Positions 15,718 through 23,868 of a DNA stretch of 62,515 nt are shown piece after piece (within the stretch, counting starts at the first letter, position 1; every line of letters begins with the position of its first letter). Position numbers and translations under genes: made by a program. Source of the stretch: an uncultured Ruminococcus sp. (GTDB taxonomy: Bacteria > Bacillota > Clostridia > Oscillospirales > CAG-272). The stretch is taken from the NCBI GenBank assembly GCA_902778725.1, contig CACYYS010000007.1, positions 1 through 62,515 of the forward strand, in the 5' to 3' direction. The notes under the pieces are model-generated. The model did not search any database and was not told where the DNA came from. It saw nothing but the letters and a program-made list of their open reading frames with translations.

Positions 15718-16524
15718 TTATCCGGCAGATTCCCCACCGGAGTTCAACGAACACGCGATCGCATCCAACCCCTGCGCGCGCTCGGGATCGCTCCGGAAAA
15801 AGCAGGAGAGCGGACGAAGTGCGTCGTCGGAGAAGAACGCGGTGTTCCCGGTAAAAGAAGGACTGATCCCGATCACATAGTCCCCGCACCGGATCGACAT
15901 CCCTTCGGTTTTTCCGTTATAAGTCCGATACCGCAGCGTGCATCCGCCTGTTTCAAAAACGTACAGAACCGATCCTTTTTGATCCCGAGAAGCGCCGTCC
16001 CGGTAAGAATAGTCCTCTCGAATGATCCGGTCGTAACCGGAGTCATCTTCTTTGCACACAGCTTCTTCAAAAGGCGTCAGATCCCGTTCATAGAGGACAT
16101 CGATCCGGAAGCGGGTTTTGCCCTCTTTGGTAAATCCTCCGTAGGAATACTGACAGCTGCTGTAGGTCTCTATGTGATTGACCGTGATCTTCTCCAGGTC
16201 CAGTGCGGGAAACAGATCAGACAATTCAACAAAGCACCCTTCTTTCATGCGGTAGAGAGGGAAAGCGCCGTCTTCGGGAGGTTCCCGGTAGTCGGAAACG
16301 GCGGTCGATCCGGAAGAACAGTACAAGCGAAAATCATCGATCGAAGAAAAAGCGTATGTGATGATGCAAGGGTCGTTTTCCAGTGTCAGGGACGAAGAAG
16401 CATCTCCAGAGGAAATAAGATCCGTTTTTTCATGCGGATCGTGAGGAGACGGCCCCCCGAACTGGCAGGAAACGAGAAGTAATGCAAAAAGCCAAAGCAA
16501 TACAAAAAACAAACGTTTTTTCAT
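15718..16524 (-). CDS. predicted lipoprotein of unknown function
   Basis: A 268-residue protein with a lipoprotein signal peptide: a basic start (MKKRLFF), a hydrophobic run and the lipobox LLVSC with the lipidated Cys at about residue 20. No known domain is recognised. The mature part is acidic and Ser/Tyr-rich, with one long segment (about 45-235) that looks like mixed alpha/beta. AGGAGG stands 5-6 nt before the ATG. It lies only 22 nt downstream of the secreted metzincin-like gene, so the two are probably cotranscribed; the lipoprotein might be an inhibitor or immunity-like partner, but this is only inference. GC content is intermediate between the AT-rich part of its neighbour and the rest of the window. 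Confidence 0.75.
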   Translation of the reverse strand: MKKRLFFVLLWLFALLLVSCQFGGPSPHDPHEKTDLISSGDASSSLTLENDPCIITYAFSSIDDFRLYCSSGSTAVSDYREPPEDGAFPLYRMKEGCFVELSDLFPALDLEKITVNHIETYSSCQYSYGGFTKEGKTRFRIDVLYERDLTPFEEAVCKEDDSGYDRIIREDYSYRDGASRDQKGSVLYVFETGGCTLRYRTYNGKTEGMSIRCGDYVIGISPSFTGNTAFFSDDALRPLSCFFRSDPERAQGLDAIACSLNSGGESAG

Positions 16525-16546
16525 ATAATCCTCCTATTTGTTTCGT

Positions 16547-19500
16547 TTAATGCTGATAAAACGAGTACTTCAACGCTTTTATGCTAGTTATACAAGATTC
16601 ACACAAAACCATATTGTTAATAACATAATTGTCCCCCTGGTTATTTCCCATAATACAATCAGACGCCCCCGAGCCCCCACAGTCTTGACCGCCTAAAATA
16701 TGCACGAGTTCGTGTTGAGCGGTTTTCCGCAGGTTATTGCTATTAGCCATAACCAGACATTTTGTAGAACCGCCAAGCGCCCATCCGAGAACATCAAAGG
16801 CGGCAGGAGTATGTATTGTGCCATTATATATGTTGCAACATTTAAAGCCTGTGAATAATACTCGCCCGCTTGTTGAGTTAACTCTGCTTATGCTTTGCAT
16901 TTCATCTAACATCCTGTTGCCGTTTTTATGATGATAACCCGCTTGACAGTTTTCCAATTGATTCGTCGTAGAAGTACTATTGCAATTGTATGGCATAGAA
17001 CTATATTCGTTATTACATATATGATCAACACTTGACGAACTCAACAAAGAGCAATTTTGGATGTATGGATAAGATAGATAAGTATCATCTAATGTACTGC
17101 CATATTCTATATATGCATGTGCTCCTATACGATCCAAAAGATTGCTCATAATTGTTTTTCCCTCAGGATTAACTGCGAAAACACTTTCCAAAACACTCAT
17201 GTATCCCGCAACTGAATGTCGATCTACGAACGCTTGATCATACAAAACCCTAATTCTATAGCGCAAGGGTTTGACAATCCAAAGTTGCTTATCCCCCGTG
17301 TTAGCGAGAGAACGAATGTTTTTTGTGGTCGTGTTATCAAGCGATACATAGTTGTTGGGATTATTGATTGCGTGGTACTGACTTTGGATTTTTACTGTTC
17401 CGTCACTTTGAGGAATAAACTTCCACAAGGTTTGCTGCCACACCGCATCCCCCCAGGGCTTTCCGCAAAGGTTAGAGGTCGTTTGATTGTTCCCGTATAT
17501 GCAATCGCCTACTATATCTTGAACAATCTTATAGTACCCGTCTGCCCAGTATTCCATATTCCACAACGTGTATTCTTTATCGCTTCCGTTTGGAAACCCA
17601 GTCAATCTCAACTCGGAATCAGAAAGACCGCCCAACTCAGACAAATACTCTGAAGAGTATACATTTTGAATAAAGAAACTGCCAGTATCCCATCCGGACA
17701 TAAGATAATGATATCCAAAAACTGCTGTTCCTGTGTTTGCTTCAATCTGAATCTTTGTGTTTCCTCCGTATTTAGGAGTAATCGTCATTTGTGCCGTGTA
17801 AGACAAACGGGTGGCCGTAGCAACATCCGGATCAACAGAACCGTTTCTGAACCAAGCCCGATTCTCTCCGATAACAGTCGAATAGATATAAGCCTCTATA
17901 GTGACACTGCTCCCGTTTTCAATATGCTCCGGCCATGTTCCCATTTGTCCCCAGCCTCTGAAAGTCTGTCCGGTGTACTGCTTGAAACTCCATTTTGTTC
18001 CGCTGCTGGCGCTATTTGTTGTCAATCCCAGATTTCCGCTCGAAGGCATATACATATAATATGTCGTTCCGTTCAAAATGCAAAAAATGTAATAAAAGCC
18101 GTCGGCGGTTGCTGTAAACTTCCATGCTTTTTCAGCAGGGATGTCGGAATCGTTGAAATTTTGCATTCTGATTGATCGAGGAGCGTTATATCCGGCATCT
18201 GCATATATAACAACCTCGTTGTTTGTCATACTCCTGATAACGTAATCGTTTGTCAGTGACCGATATATTATTTTGAACATGGCATATCGTTCTGTTTCAC
18301 TCGCTGGTGGAGCTGCAAATGTTTGCTGGGTCAAATATGTATTTCCGGTAATTGTATTGCAGCAAGCAAAAGACGCTGTATCTTGTTTTGCCAGCGCATA
18401 TACCCCTTGCTGAAGTATCGACGGAAACGAGTATGTTACAGTCAGCGACGGCTGATAAACGGAACGGTTGAAAGAGGAAAAGGTTTTCCACAAATAATCA
18501 TTTCCATACTCGACCGAATAGATTGCCTTGAAAAGAATCCCTTTGCTTTGATAGTACGACCCCGTTTTCCAGCCTTTTACTGCGTCCAAAATGTCAAAAG
18601 AATACCAGTGTTCGTCTGGCTGCTGTAGCCCATAGGCATACGAAACGTTTTTTGATGAAAGGTTTATTCCGTAACTGTTTGCGTTTACATTTGCCCAGCT
18701 TGCGGTGCTTTCGCTCCAAACGTTCCCTGTAAAAACGTGGCAATCAACACACATGACTTGGCCTTCACAAAGAAGATCGCGGATCTCCACTTCGGCGGAA
18801 TAGATACAGTCCGCTACCGGGAGCGCCGAAAGATTCAACCCCGGGAACTTCATCAAAGCGCGCGAGATCCCGAAGGTATCGCGCTTGCCCACATAGAGAG
18901 ACCAGGAGTATCCGTCCGAGTCGTCGAGACTGTTGAGCGTCACGTCCTCAATGGCGCCGGAGCCGCTGTTTGCGTAGTTGATCTCGATCGTCGGATCGAT
19001 CCGGATCGGATAAGCGGTCGCCTCGTCGCGCAGATAGGCGTCGTCGAGGAGGACCGTCATCCGGTATTCCTCCCCCTCCTTCACCGTTTCCATCCGAAGA
19101 GCGCCGAGGGCGTTGTTCTTTTCGTCCGCGGTAAAGACGATCACGTCGCCGATCGCCGCCTGCAGCTCGCCCCGGTCGTCCGCGAGATACCACATCCCCT
19201 GCACTTCCACCGGCTCAAGACCGTTTGTATACAGAGTGAAGGCGTATTCCGTCTGTCCCGTGTAGGAAGAAACGACGATATCCTCCTTGAATCCGGCGTA
19301 AGTCAATCCGTAGAGGTAGGAGGTCGAGCGATCAAGCGCGTAGGAAACCGTCTTTTCATCCTCCGAGAGAACGGCGGAGACGCGCTCTTGCGTTTCCGGG
19401 ATCAAAGAGAGGGAAACGTCCTGCCATTCAAGAGCGATCCCTCCGTCAAGCGTTTTCCCGAAAGTTGTTTTGACAAAATGATCAGCTTGCGTGATCCTTC

Positions 19501-19822
19501 CGTCCGGCTGTTTGGCAAGAGAAAGGGAAATGTCGCGGATCTTGCCGGATCCGTCCTGATACTTGACGGGGTGCTTGAACATCCGGAGCGTATAGGATCC
19601 GTCTTCATTCAGAAAGACAAAGGAGTACAAGTCCTGTTCTTCGGACGGGACTCTGCCGACGTAGCGGCGTTCGGCGAGCTCGCCCGGGGTGATGATATCC
19701 GGGACGGGGAAAGTCTCTGTGGCGCTGTCCGGCGCAGCGGTAACGGAAGAAAGAGAGCCAACAAAGGAGAAAAGAAGAAAGAGTGCGGAAAGAAGAGAAA
19801 AAACACGCAATTTGGTTTTCAT
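16547..19822 (-). CDS. large secreted chimeric protein: DNRLRE-like, ricin-like and metzincin-like regions
   Basis: A 1091-residue protein with a signal peptide (about 1-30). Residues 40-300 resemble the N-terminal region of Rhs/YD-type wall proteins. About 300-460 resembles a DNRLRE fold (SRALMKFPGLNLSALPVAD, DILDAVKGWKTG). About 470-850 holds two or more ricin-type, WKF-containing lectin-like units (KAWKFTATADGFYYIF, LWKFIPQSDGTVKIQSQYH). The C-terminus has a metzincin zinc motif HELVHILGGQD, fitting HExxHxxGxxD, followed by a possible Met-turn, DCIMGN. This suggests a secreted zinc metalloprotease that binds carbohydrate. The DNA coding for the N-terminal third is GC-rich like the chromosome, while the part from about 18770 down to 16547 is clearly AT-rich. 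RBS GGAGGG precedes the ATG. A structured leader with a terminator lies upstream. Confidence 0.8.
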   Translation of the reverse strand: MKTKLRVFSLLSALFLLFSFVGSLSSVTAAPDSATETFPVPDIITPGELAERRYVGRVPSEEQDLYSFVFLNEDGSYTLRMFKHPVKYQDGSGKIRDISLSLAKQPDGRITQADHFVKTTFGKTLDGGIALEWQDVSLSLIPETQERVSAVLSEDEKTVSYALDRSTSYLYGLTYAGFKEDIVVSSYTGQTEYAFTLYTNGLEPVEVQGMWYLADDRGELQAAIGDVIVFTADEKNNALGALRMETVKEGEEYRMTVLLDDAYLRDEATAYPIRIDPTIEINYANSGSGAIEDVTLNSLDDSDGYSWSLYVGKRDTFGISRALMKFPGLNLSALPVADCIYSAEVEIRDLLCEGQVMCVDCHVFTGNVWSESTASWANVNANSYGINLSSKNVSYAYGLQQPDEHWYSFDILDAVKGWKTGSYYQSKGILFKAIYSVEYGNDYLWKTFSSFNRSVYQPSLTVTYSFPSILQQGVYALAKQDTASFACCNTITGNTYLTQQTFAAPPASETERYAMFKIIYRSLTNDYVIRSMTNNEVVIYADAGYNAPRSIRMQNFNDSDIPAEKAWKFTATADGFYYIFCILNGTTYYMYMPSSGNLGLTTNSASSGTKWSFKQYTGQTFRGWGQMGTWPEHIENGSSVTIEAYIYSTVIGENRAWFRNGSVDPDVATATRLSYTAQMTITPKYGGNTKIQIEANTGTAVFGYHYLMSGWDTGSFFIQNVYSSEYLSELGGLSDSELRLTGFPNGSDKEYTLWNMEYWADGYYKIVQDIVGDCIYGNNQTTSNLCGKPWGDAVWQQTLWKFIPQSDGTVKIQSQYHAINNPNNYVSLDNTTTKNIRSLANTGDKQLWIVKPLRYRIRVLYDQAFVDRHSVAGYMSVLESVFAVNPEGKTIMSNLLDRIGAHAYIEYGSTLDDTYLSYPYIQNCSLLSSSSVDHICNNEYSSMPYNCNSTSTTNQLENCQAGYHHKNGNRMLDEMQSISRVNSTSGRVLFTGFKCCNIYNGTIHTPAAFDVLGWALGGSTKCLVMANSNNLRKTAQHELVHILGGQDCGGSGASDCIMGNNQGDNYVINNMVLCESCITSIKALKYSFYQH

Positions 19823-19867
19823 GATACCCTCCGTTTTATTCAGTTTTTGTTTTTCCGTCGGCGCAAC

Positions 19868-19903
19868 AAAAAAGCGCGCGACCTTGCCGTTCGGTCACGC
19901 GCG
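19868..19903 (-). terminator. terminator hairpin in the leader of the metzincin-like gene
   Basis: Minus-strand RNA GCGCGUGACC pairs with GGUCGCGCGC (one G-U pair) over a 9-nt loop and is followed by TTTTTTG. It ends 45 nt before the start codon, so it would either attenuate the gene or end a short upstream RNA. The DNA from 19904 to about 20030 holds further GC-rich inverted repeats but no recognised riboswitch class. Confidence 0.55.
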
Positions 19904-20030
19904 ACAGAAAAGGATCAGAAGTACCCTCCGCCGCCTTCCGGCAAAGGGGATCCTTTCCCACTCGCGCGGACCGGGGAGACGTTTTCTCCGGCTGCGTTCC
20001 ATGGGAAAAATTCACAATCTGACGCTTGCA

Positions 20031-20059
20031 TTGTTTTCCCCTTTTTGTTACACTATAAG
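20031..20059 (+). promoter_or_regulatory. possible promoter of the small acidic protein gene
   Basis: TTGTTT (20031-20036) and TATAAG (20054-20059), 17 nt apart, 30 nt upstream of the start codon. The -35 match is weak. Confidence 0.45.
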
Positions 20060-20088
20060 AGAAGAAAAACCGAAAAGGGGGAATGGAT

Positions 20089-20385
20089 ATGTACGAACCG
20101 AAACAAAGCAAGTCCGGCGCGATCAAGACGGTGCTCCTGATCATCGGCGTCCTGACCGTGATCTGCGGCGTCATCGCCGCGGTGAAGGCGCTTGAGCCGA
20201 AGATCAAGGCCGCGCTCTCTTCCTGCCGCGCGGAAGACGACGAGGACGAGGACGACGAGGGCGAGGACGCCGCCGAAAAGGTCGGCGACGCGATCGAAGA
20301 CGCGGCGAAAGAGATCGGAGACGCCGCAAAGGACGCCGCCGAAAAGGTCGGCGACGCCGCAGAAGACCTTGTGAAAAACGACTGA
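20089..20385 (+). CDS. small membrane-anchored acidic repeat protein
   Basis: A 98-residue protein with one transmembrane helix (about 11-33, IKTVLLIIGVLTVICGVIAA), a highly acidic stretch (about 48-60, mostly Asp and Glu), and a C-terminal amphipathic helix built of repeats of the type DAAEKVGDA. A 27-bp exact direct repeat (20265-20291 and 20331-20357, 66 nt apart) underlies a 22-residue period. The composition recalls LEA-like, phasin-like or apolipoprotein-like helices, but no family is recognised. The ATG at 20089 is chosen because the GGGGG ribosome-binding site is 7 nt upstream; the ATG at 20083 lies too close to it. It is monocistronic between a weak promoter and a bidirectional terminator. 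Confidence 0.75.
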   Translation: MYEPKQSKSGAIKTVLLIIGVLTVICGVIAAVKALEPKIKAALSSCRAEDDEDEDDEGEDAAEKVGDAIEDAAKEIGDAAKDAAEKVGDAAEDLVKND

Positions 20386-20393
20386 CAGCAAAG

Positions 20394-20436
20394 AAAGAGA
20401 AGGGGAACGCCGGACTGCGTTCCCCTTCTCTTTTTT
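20394..20436. terminator. bidirectional terminator between the small acidic gene and thrS
   Basis: Arms GAGAAGGGGAACGC and GCGTTCCCCTTCTC with a 6-nt loop, flanked by AAAG on one side and TTTTTT on the other. It serves the converging genes. Confidence 0.85.
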
Positions 20437-20441
20437 ATCCG

Positions 20442-22382
20442 TTATCTGTTTTCCAGCGTTTTTTCCTTTTCCTCGCGTTCCATCTTGGCAAAAAACGCCT
20501 CGCGCTCCATCGGGTACTGCTCGCCGACGCGGTTGCGGACGGAGACGGAGCCTCCCTCCACCTCCTTGTCGCCGATGATCAGCATATACGGGATCTTGTC
20601 CATCTGGGCGCTGCGGATCTTCCAGCCGGTCTTCTCCGACCGTTTGTCCACCGTGACGCGGAAGCCCTTTGCCGAAAGGTCGGCGGCGAGCGCGTCGCAA
20701 TACCCGTTGTGGCTGTCGGAGATCGGGAGGATCCGGATCTGCTCGGGGGACATCCACATCGGCAGGGCGCCCGCGTATTTTTCGAGCAGCAGCGCGAGGG
20801 TGCGCTCATAGCAGCCGATCGAGGTGCGGTGAATAATGACCGGACGCTTCTTTGCCCCGTCGCGGTCGGTGTACTCCATCCCGAACTTTTCCGCGAGGAA
20901 CTGGTCGATCTGGATCGTGATCAGCGTGTCCTCCTTGCCGAAGACGTTTTTGATCTGGATATCGAGCTTCGGCCCGTAGAAGGCGGCCTCGCCGACGCCG
21001 ATCTTATAGGGGATCTTCAGGTCGTCGAGGATGCGCTTCATCGCGCCCTGCGCCTCGTCCCAGTCCGCCTGTGTGCCGATATACTTCTCCGTATCCTTCG
21101 GATCCCACTGCGAGAAGCGGTAGGAGACGTCGTCGTAAAGTCCGACGGTCTTCAGCATATAGATCGCGAGATCCAGGCAGGAGGCGAACTCCTCCTCGAG
21201 CTGCTCGGGGGTGCACATCAGATGTCCCTCGGAGATCGTGAACTGACGGACGCGGATCAGACCGTGCATCTCGCCCGAGTCCTCGTTGCGGAAGAGGGTG
21301 GACGTCTCGTCGTAGCGGAGCGGGAGGTCGCGGTAGGAACGCGCGCGGTTGAGATAGCACTGGTACTGGAAGGGGCAGGTCATCGGCCGGAGCGCAAAGC
21401 ACTCCTTCTCCTCGTCGTCGGGATCCCCGAGGATGAACATCCCGTCCCGGTAATGGTCCCAGTGACCGGAGATCTTGTAGAGATCGCGCTTTGCCATATA
21501 CGGGGTCTTGGTGAGCTGCCAGCCGCGGCGCGCCTCCTCGTCCTCGACAAAGCGGGAGAGGATCTGGATGACCTTCGCGCCCTTCGGGAGCAGGATCGGG
21601 AGTCCCTGTCCGATATAGTCGACGGTGGTGAAGTATTCGAGCTCCCGCCCGATCTTGTTGTGGTCGCGCTTCTGCGCCTCCTCCATCTGCGCAAGGTAGG
21701 CGTCGAGCTCCGCCTTTTTCGGGAAGGCGACGCCGTACACGCGCTTGAGGACCTGGTTCTTCGCGTCCCCCTCCCAGTAAGCGCCGGTGCACTGCAGGAG
21801 CTTGGCGGCCTTGACGGCGCCGGTGGAGAAGAGGTGCGGGCCCGCGCAGAGATCGGTGAACTCTCCCTGCCGGTAGAAGGAGATCTCCTCCCCCTCCGGA
21901 ACGCGGTCGATGAGGAGGACCTTCCACGGCTCGCCCGCCTCGCGCATCAGCGCCTTCGCCTCCTCGCGGGGGAGGGTGAAGCGCTCGATCTTCAGATTTT
22001 CCTTGACGATCTTCGCCATCTCGCTCTCGATCGCCGCGAGCTGGTCGGGGCCCATCGGCTCCGCCGTATCGAAGTCATAGTAAAACCCGCTCTCCGTCGC
22101 GGGGCCGATCGTCAGCTTTGTCGCGGGATAGAGGCGCTTGACCGCCTGCGCGAGGATATGGGACGCCGTATGCCAGAAGGTCTTTTTGCCCTCCGGATCC
22201 TCAAAGGTATAGAGGGAGACGGAGGCGTCCTCCGTGAGGGGAGTCGTCAGGTCGACGGTCTCCCCGCCGATCCCGGCGGAAAGCACGTCGCGGGAGATCG
22301 CTTCCGCCGCGCGGGCGGCCTCGTAGACGGTCGTTCCCCGTTCGACGGAGACGGCCTTTTCACCGAATCTGATCTGGATCAT
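20442..22382 (-). CDS. thrS: threonyl-tRNA synthetase
   Basis: A 646-residue class II threonine-tRNA ligase of normal length and full domain order. There is an N-terminal TGS domain (IQIRFGEKAVSVERGTTVYE), an editing domain with HTASHILAQAVKRLYP (HxxxH zinc/editing motif), a catalytic core with the zinc-binding Cys in LRPMTCPFQYQCY and motif 2 at RNEDSGEMHGLIRVRQF, motif 3 at HRTSIGCYERTLALLLEKY, and the anticodon-binding domain from about residue 540 (QIRILPISDSHN). It follows the DUF362 gene by 33 nt on the same strand, with no promoter between them. The T-box RNA upstream of DUF362 would therefore control both, as expected for a tRNA-sensing leader ahead of thrS. Confidence 0.97.
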   Translation of the reverse strand: MIQIRFGEKAVSVERGTTVYEAARAAEAISRDVLSAGIGGETVDLTTPLTEDASVSLYTFEDPEGKKTFWHTASHILAQAVKRLYPATKLTIGPATESGFYYDFDTAEPMGPDQLAAIESEMAKIVKENLKIERFTLPREEAKALMREAGEPWKVLLIDRVPEGEEISFYRQGEFTDLCAGPHLFSTGAVKAAKLLQCTGAYWEGDAKNQVLKRVYGVAFPKKAELDAYLAQMEEAQKRDHNKIGRELEYFTTVDYIGQGLPILLPKGAKVIQILSRFVEDEEARRGWQLTKTPYMAKRDLYKISGHWDHYRDGMFILGDPDDEEKECFALRPMTCPFQYQCYLNRARSYRDLPLRYDETSTLFRNEDSGEMHGLIRVRQFTISEGHLMCTPEQLEEEFASCLDLAIYMLKTVGLYDDVSYRFSQWDPKDTEKYIGTQADWDEAQGAMKRILDDLKIPYKIGVGEAAFYGPKLDIQIKNVFGKEDTLITIQIDQFLAEKFGMEYTDRDGAKKRPVIIHRTSIGCYERTLALLLEKYAGALPMWMSPEQIRILPISDSHNGYCDALAADLSAKGFRVTVDKRSEKTGWKIRSAQMDKIPYMLIIGDKEVEGGSVSVRNRVGEQYPMEREAFFAKMEREEKEKTLENR

Positions 22383-22415
22383 GACTGTTTTCCTTTCTTT
22401 ATTCCGATTTGTTTT

Positions 22416-23609
22416 TTATTTCAAATTGCGGTCGACCAGGCGGGCGAGGAGGGTCGTTTTGACCGAGATCGCGCCGTGGGGACACATTTCCTGGCAGCAA
22501 AAGCACCGGATGCAGCGCTTGTAGTCGTAGACGGGAACGCGCTTCCCCTCCGGTACGGCAAGGGCCTTCGGCTCGAGCGGACAGGAGCGGACGCAGACGC
22601 CGCAGGAGACGCAGCGGTCGGGATCGATGCGGGGGCGCTTTTTGAGCAGCGGGGAGAGGAAGCGGAGCTGGCGGACGTTGCCGCGGTCCGCCTTGCCGCG
22701 GTACACGTCAAACGCCGCGTCCCCGTACCGCTCGCGCACCTCCCCGGGGGTCAGGCGCTCGCCGCCCGCCCAGACGTCGATGCGGGCGGGGTCGTCGGTG
22801 CCGACGCCGGCCATCGCGCCCCGCCGGTTGGTGGGGACGAGCGCGGGATCGAGCGCGATCAGGGAGCAGGCTACCACGTCGAGGGCGACCGGGTCGGTCG
22901 AGACGAGGAGCTTGCCGAGATGCTTTTTCGTTCCGTTATGGGGGCCGTTGCCCTCCATCGCGTCCACCGCGTCCATCACGTGCAAAACGGGAGGGAACGC
23001 GCGGTTGAGATCGGCGAGCATCCCCGCGAAATCCGCGGCGTTCGGGTACTTGACGTGGCAGGCGCCCTTGTTCAGACCGTAGACGATGCCGAACAGGTTC
23101 TTCTGCGCGCCGGTCATCCGCTCGAGCATATGGGTCTTGAGCTTGCAGACGTTGACGATCCGGTCGCAGGAGAGGACCCCGTTTGCGATGATAAAGCTCT
23201 TTGCCGTCCTCCCGCCGGGGAAGGGATACTCCCGCCCGCCGGAAAAGTCCGCCTGCACGGCGCCGAAGGGCGCCGCCGCCGCGGTGATGCCGCACTCCTC
23301 CGCGATCCGCTCCGCGCCGGGGTAGGGCGCTCCGGGCGAATCCCCGAAAAAGAGGTTTCCGTAACCCGCCCGCTTCAGGGACGCGCAGACGGCGGAGAAG
23401 ACCGCCGGGTGCGTGGTGACCGCGCGCTCCGGGTCCGCGCGGGTGAGCAGGTTCGGTTTGATCAGGATGCGCTCCGCCTTTTCCGGCAGGAGCGCCTCCC
23501 ATCCGCCGAGGGCGGAAAGCGCCGACGCGAGCGCTTTTGCGACCGTCTCCTCCCCGTAGTCGGGGCAGTCGATCAGATATACGGCGGCGCGGCCGCTTTG
23601 TCCTGTCAT
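22416..23609 (-). CDS. DUF362 protein with two C-terminal 4Fe-4S clusters
   Basis: A 397-residue protein. DUF362 occupies about 1-310 (ILIKPNLLTRADPERAVTTH, FFGDSPGAPYPGAE, VNVCKLKTHMLERMTGAQKN, STDPVALDVVACSLI). It is followed by a ferredoxin module with two cysteine sets, CVSCGVCVRSCP (about 340-351) and CIRCFCCQEMCP (about 371-382), which fit two 4Fe-4S clusters. The role of DUF362 proteins is not known; they are probably redox proteins and are often seen in anaerobes. It lies first behind the T-box leader and directly upstream of thrS, so its production should follow tRNA charging. The strong RBS GGAGGG precedes the ATG. Confidence 0.88.
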   Translation of the reverse strand: MTGQSGRAAVYLIDCPDYGEETVAKALASALSALGGWEALLPEKAERILIKPNLLTRADPERAVTTHPAVFSAVCASLKRAGYGNLFFGDSPGAPYPGAERIAEECGITAAAAPFGAVQADFSGGREYPFPGGRTAKSFIIANGVLSCDRIVNVCKLKTHMLERMTGAQKNLFGIVYGLNKGACHVKYPNAADFAGMLADLNRAFPPVLHVMDAVDAMEGNGPHNGTKKHLGKLLVSTDPVALDVVACSLIALDPALVPTNRRGAMAGVGTDDPARIDVWAGGERLTPGEVRERYGDAAFDVYRGKADRGNVRQLRFLSPLLKKRPRIDPDRCVSCGVCVRSCPLEPKALAVPEGKRVPVYDYKRCIRCFCCQEMCPHGAISVKTTLLARLVDRNLK

Positions 23610-23620
23610 ATTCCCTCCGA

Positions 23621-23828
23621 AAAAAGAAAACCCCGAAGGCGTCTCTGCCTTCGGGGTGTGGATGATCTCCGCACGGTTCCACCCGAATTTGTTCTCTTGC
23701 GCGTATCCGATTGTATCCGGAGTCTACCGGTAGAGCGGCGGTACCCCAGACGCCTGCCGGAGAGCCTTGCAGCCGATGGGCTCTCTCTCTGTGCGGCGGT
23801 ATGAAAGGGACGTGTCCGTTCCACTTTT
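23621..23828 (-). ncRNA. T-box leader RNA (probably threonine-specific)
   Basis: On the minus strand the leader contains an AGAGAG stretch typical of stem I, the T-box antiterminator sequence GGGTGGAACCGTGCGG (23669-23684), and a terminator with arms CCCCGAAGGC and GCCTTCGGGG followed by TTTTCTTTTTT (23621-23657). T-boxes bind uncharged tRNA and then let transcription pass. The TGGA bulge would pair with a tRNA ending UCCA. A possible specifier ACC (Thr) lies at 23740-23742, which would suit thrS, but the specifier-loop fold was not proven here. Controls DUF362 and thrS. Confidence 0.85.
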
Positions 23829-23832
23829 TGTG

Positions 23833-23861
23833 ATTATACACCCGTTTTTTCCCGTTGTCAA
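23833..23861 (-). promoter_or_regulatory. consensus promoter of the T-box operon
   Basis: Minus strand TTGACA (23856-23861) and TATAAT (23833-23838), 17 nt apart, directly downstream of the mgsA-like stop codon. Confidence 0.9.
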
Positions 23862-23868
23862 GCCCTGC

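Noticed and set aside
19904..20030. Signal-recognition-particle RNA or 6S RNA, suggested by a GCCGGAAGGC stretch and a terminator
   Set aside because: The conserved SRP core sequence (AGCAGCC after the GGAAGG loop) is absent, and no open-complex-like bulge of 6S RNA could be drawn. It remains an unassigned leader.
20709..23804. Long plus-strand open frame opposite thrS and the DUF362 gene
   Set aside because: Both genes on the minus strand have complete family motifs, and the plus frame gives only low-complexity Arg/Asp/Gly sequence.
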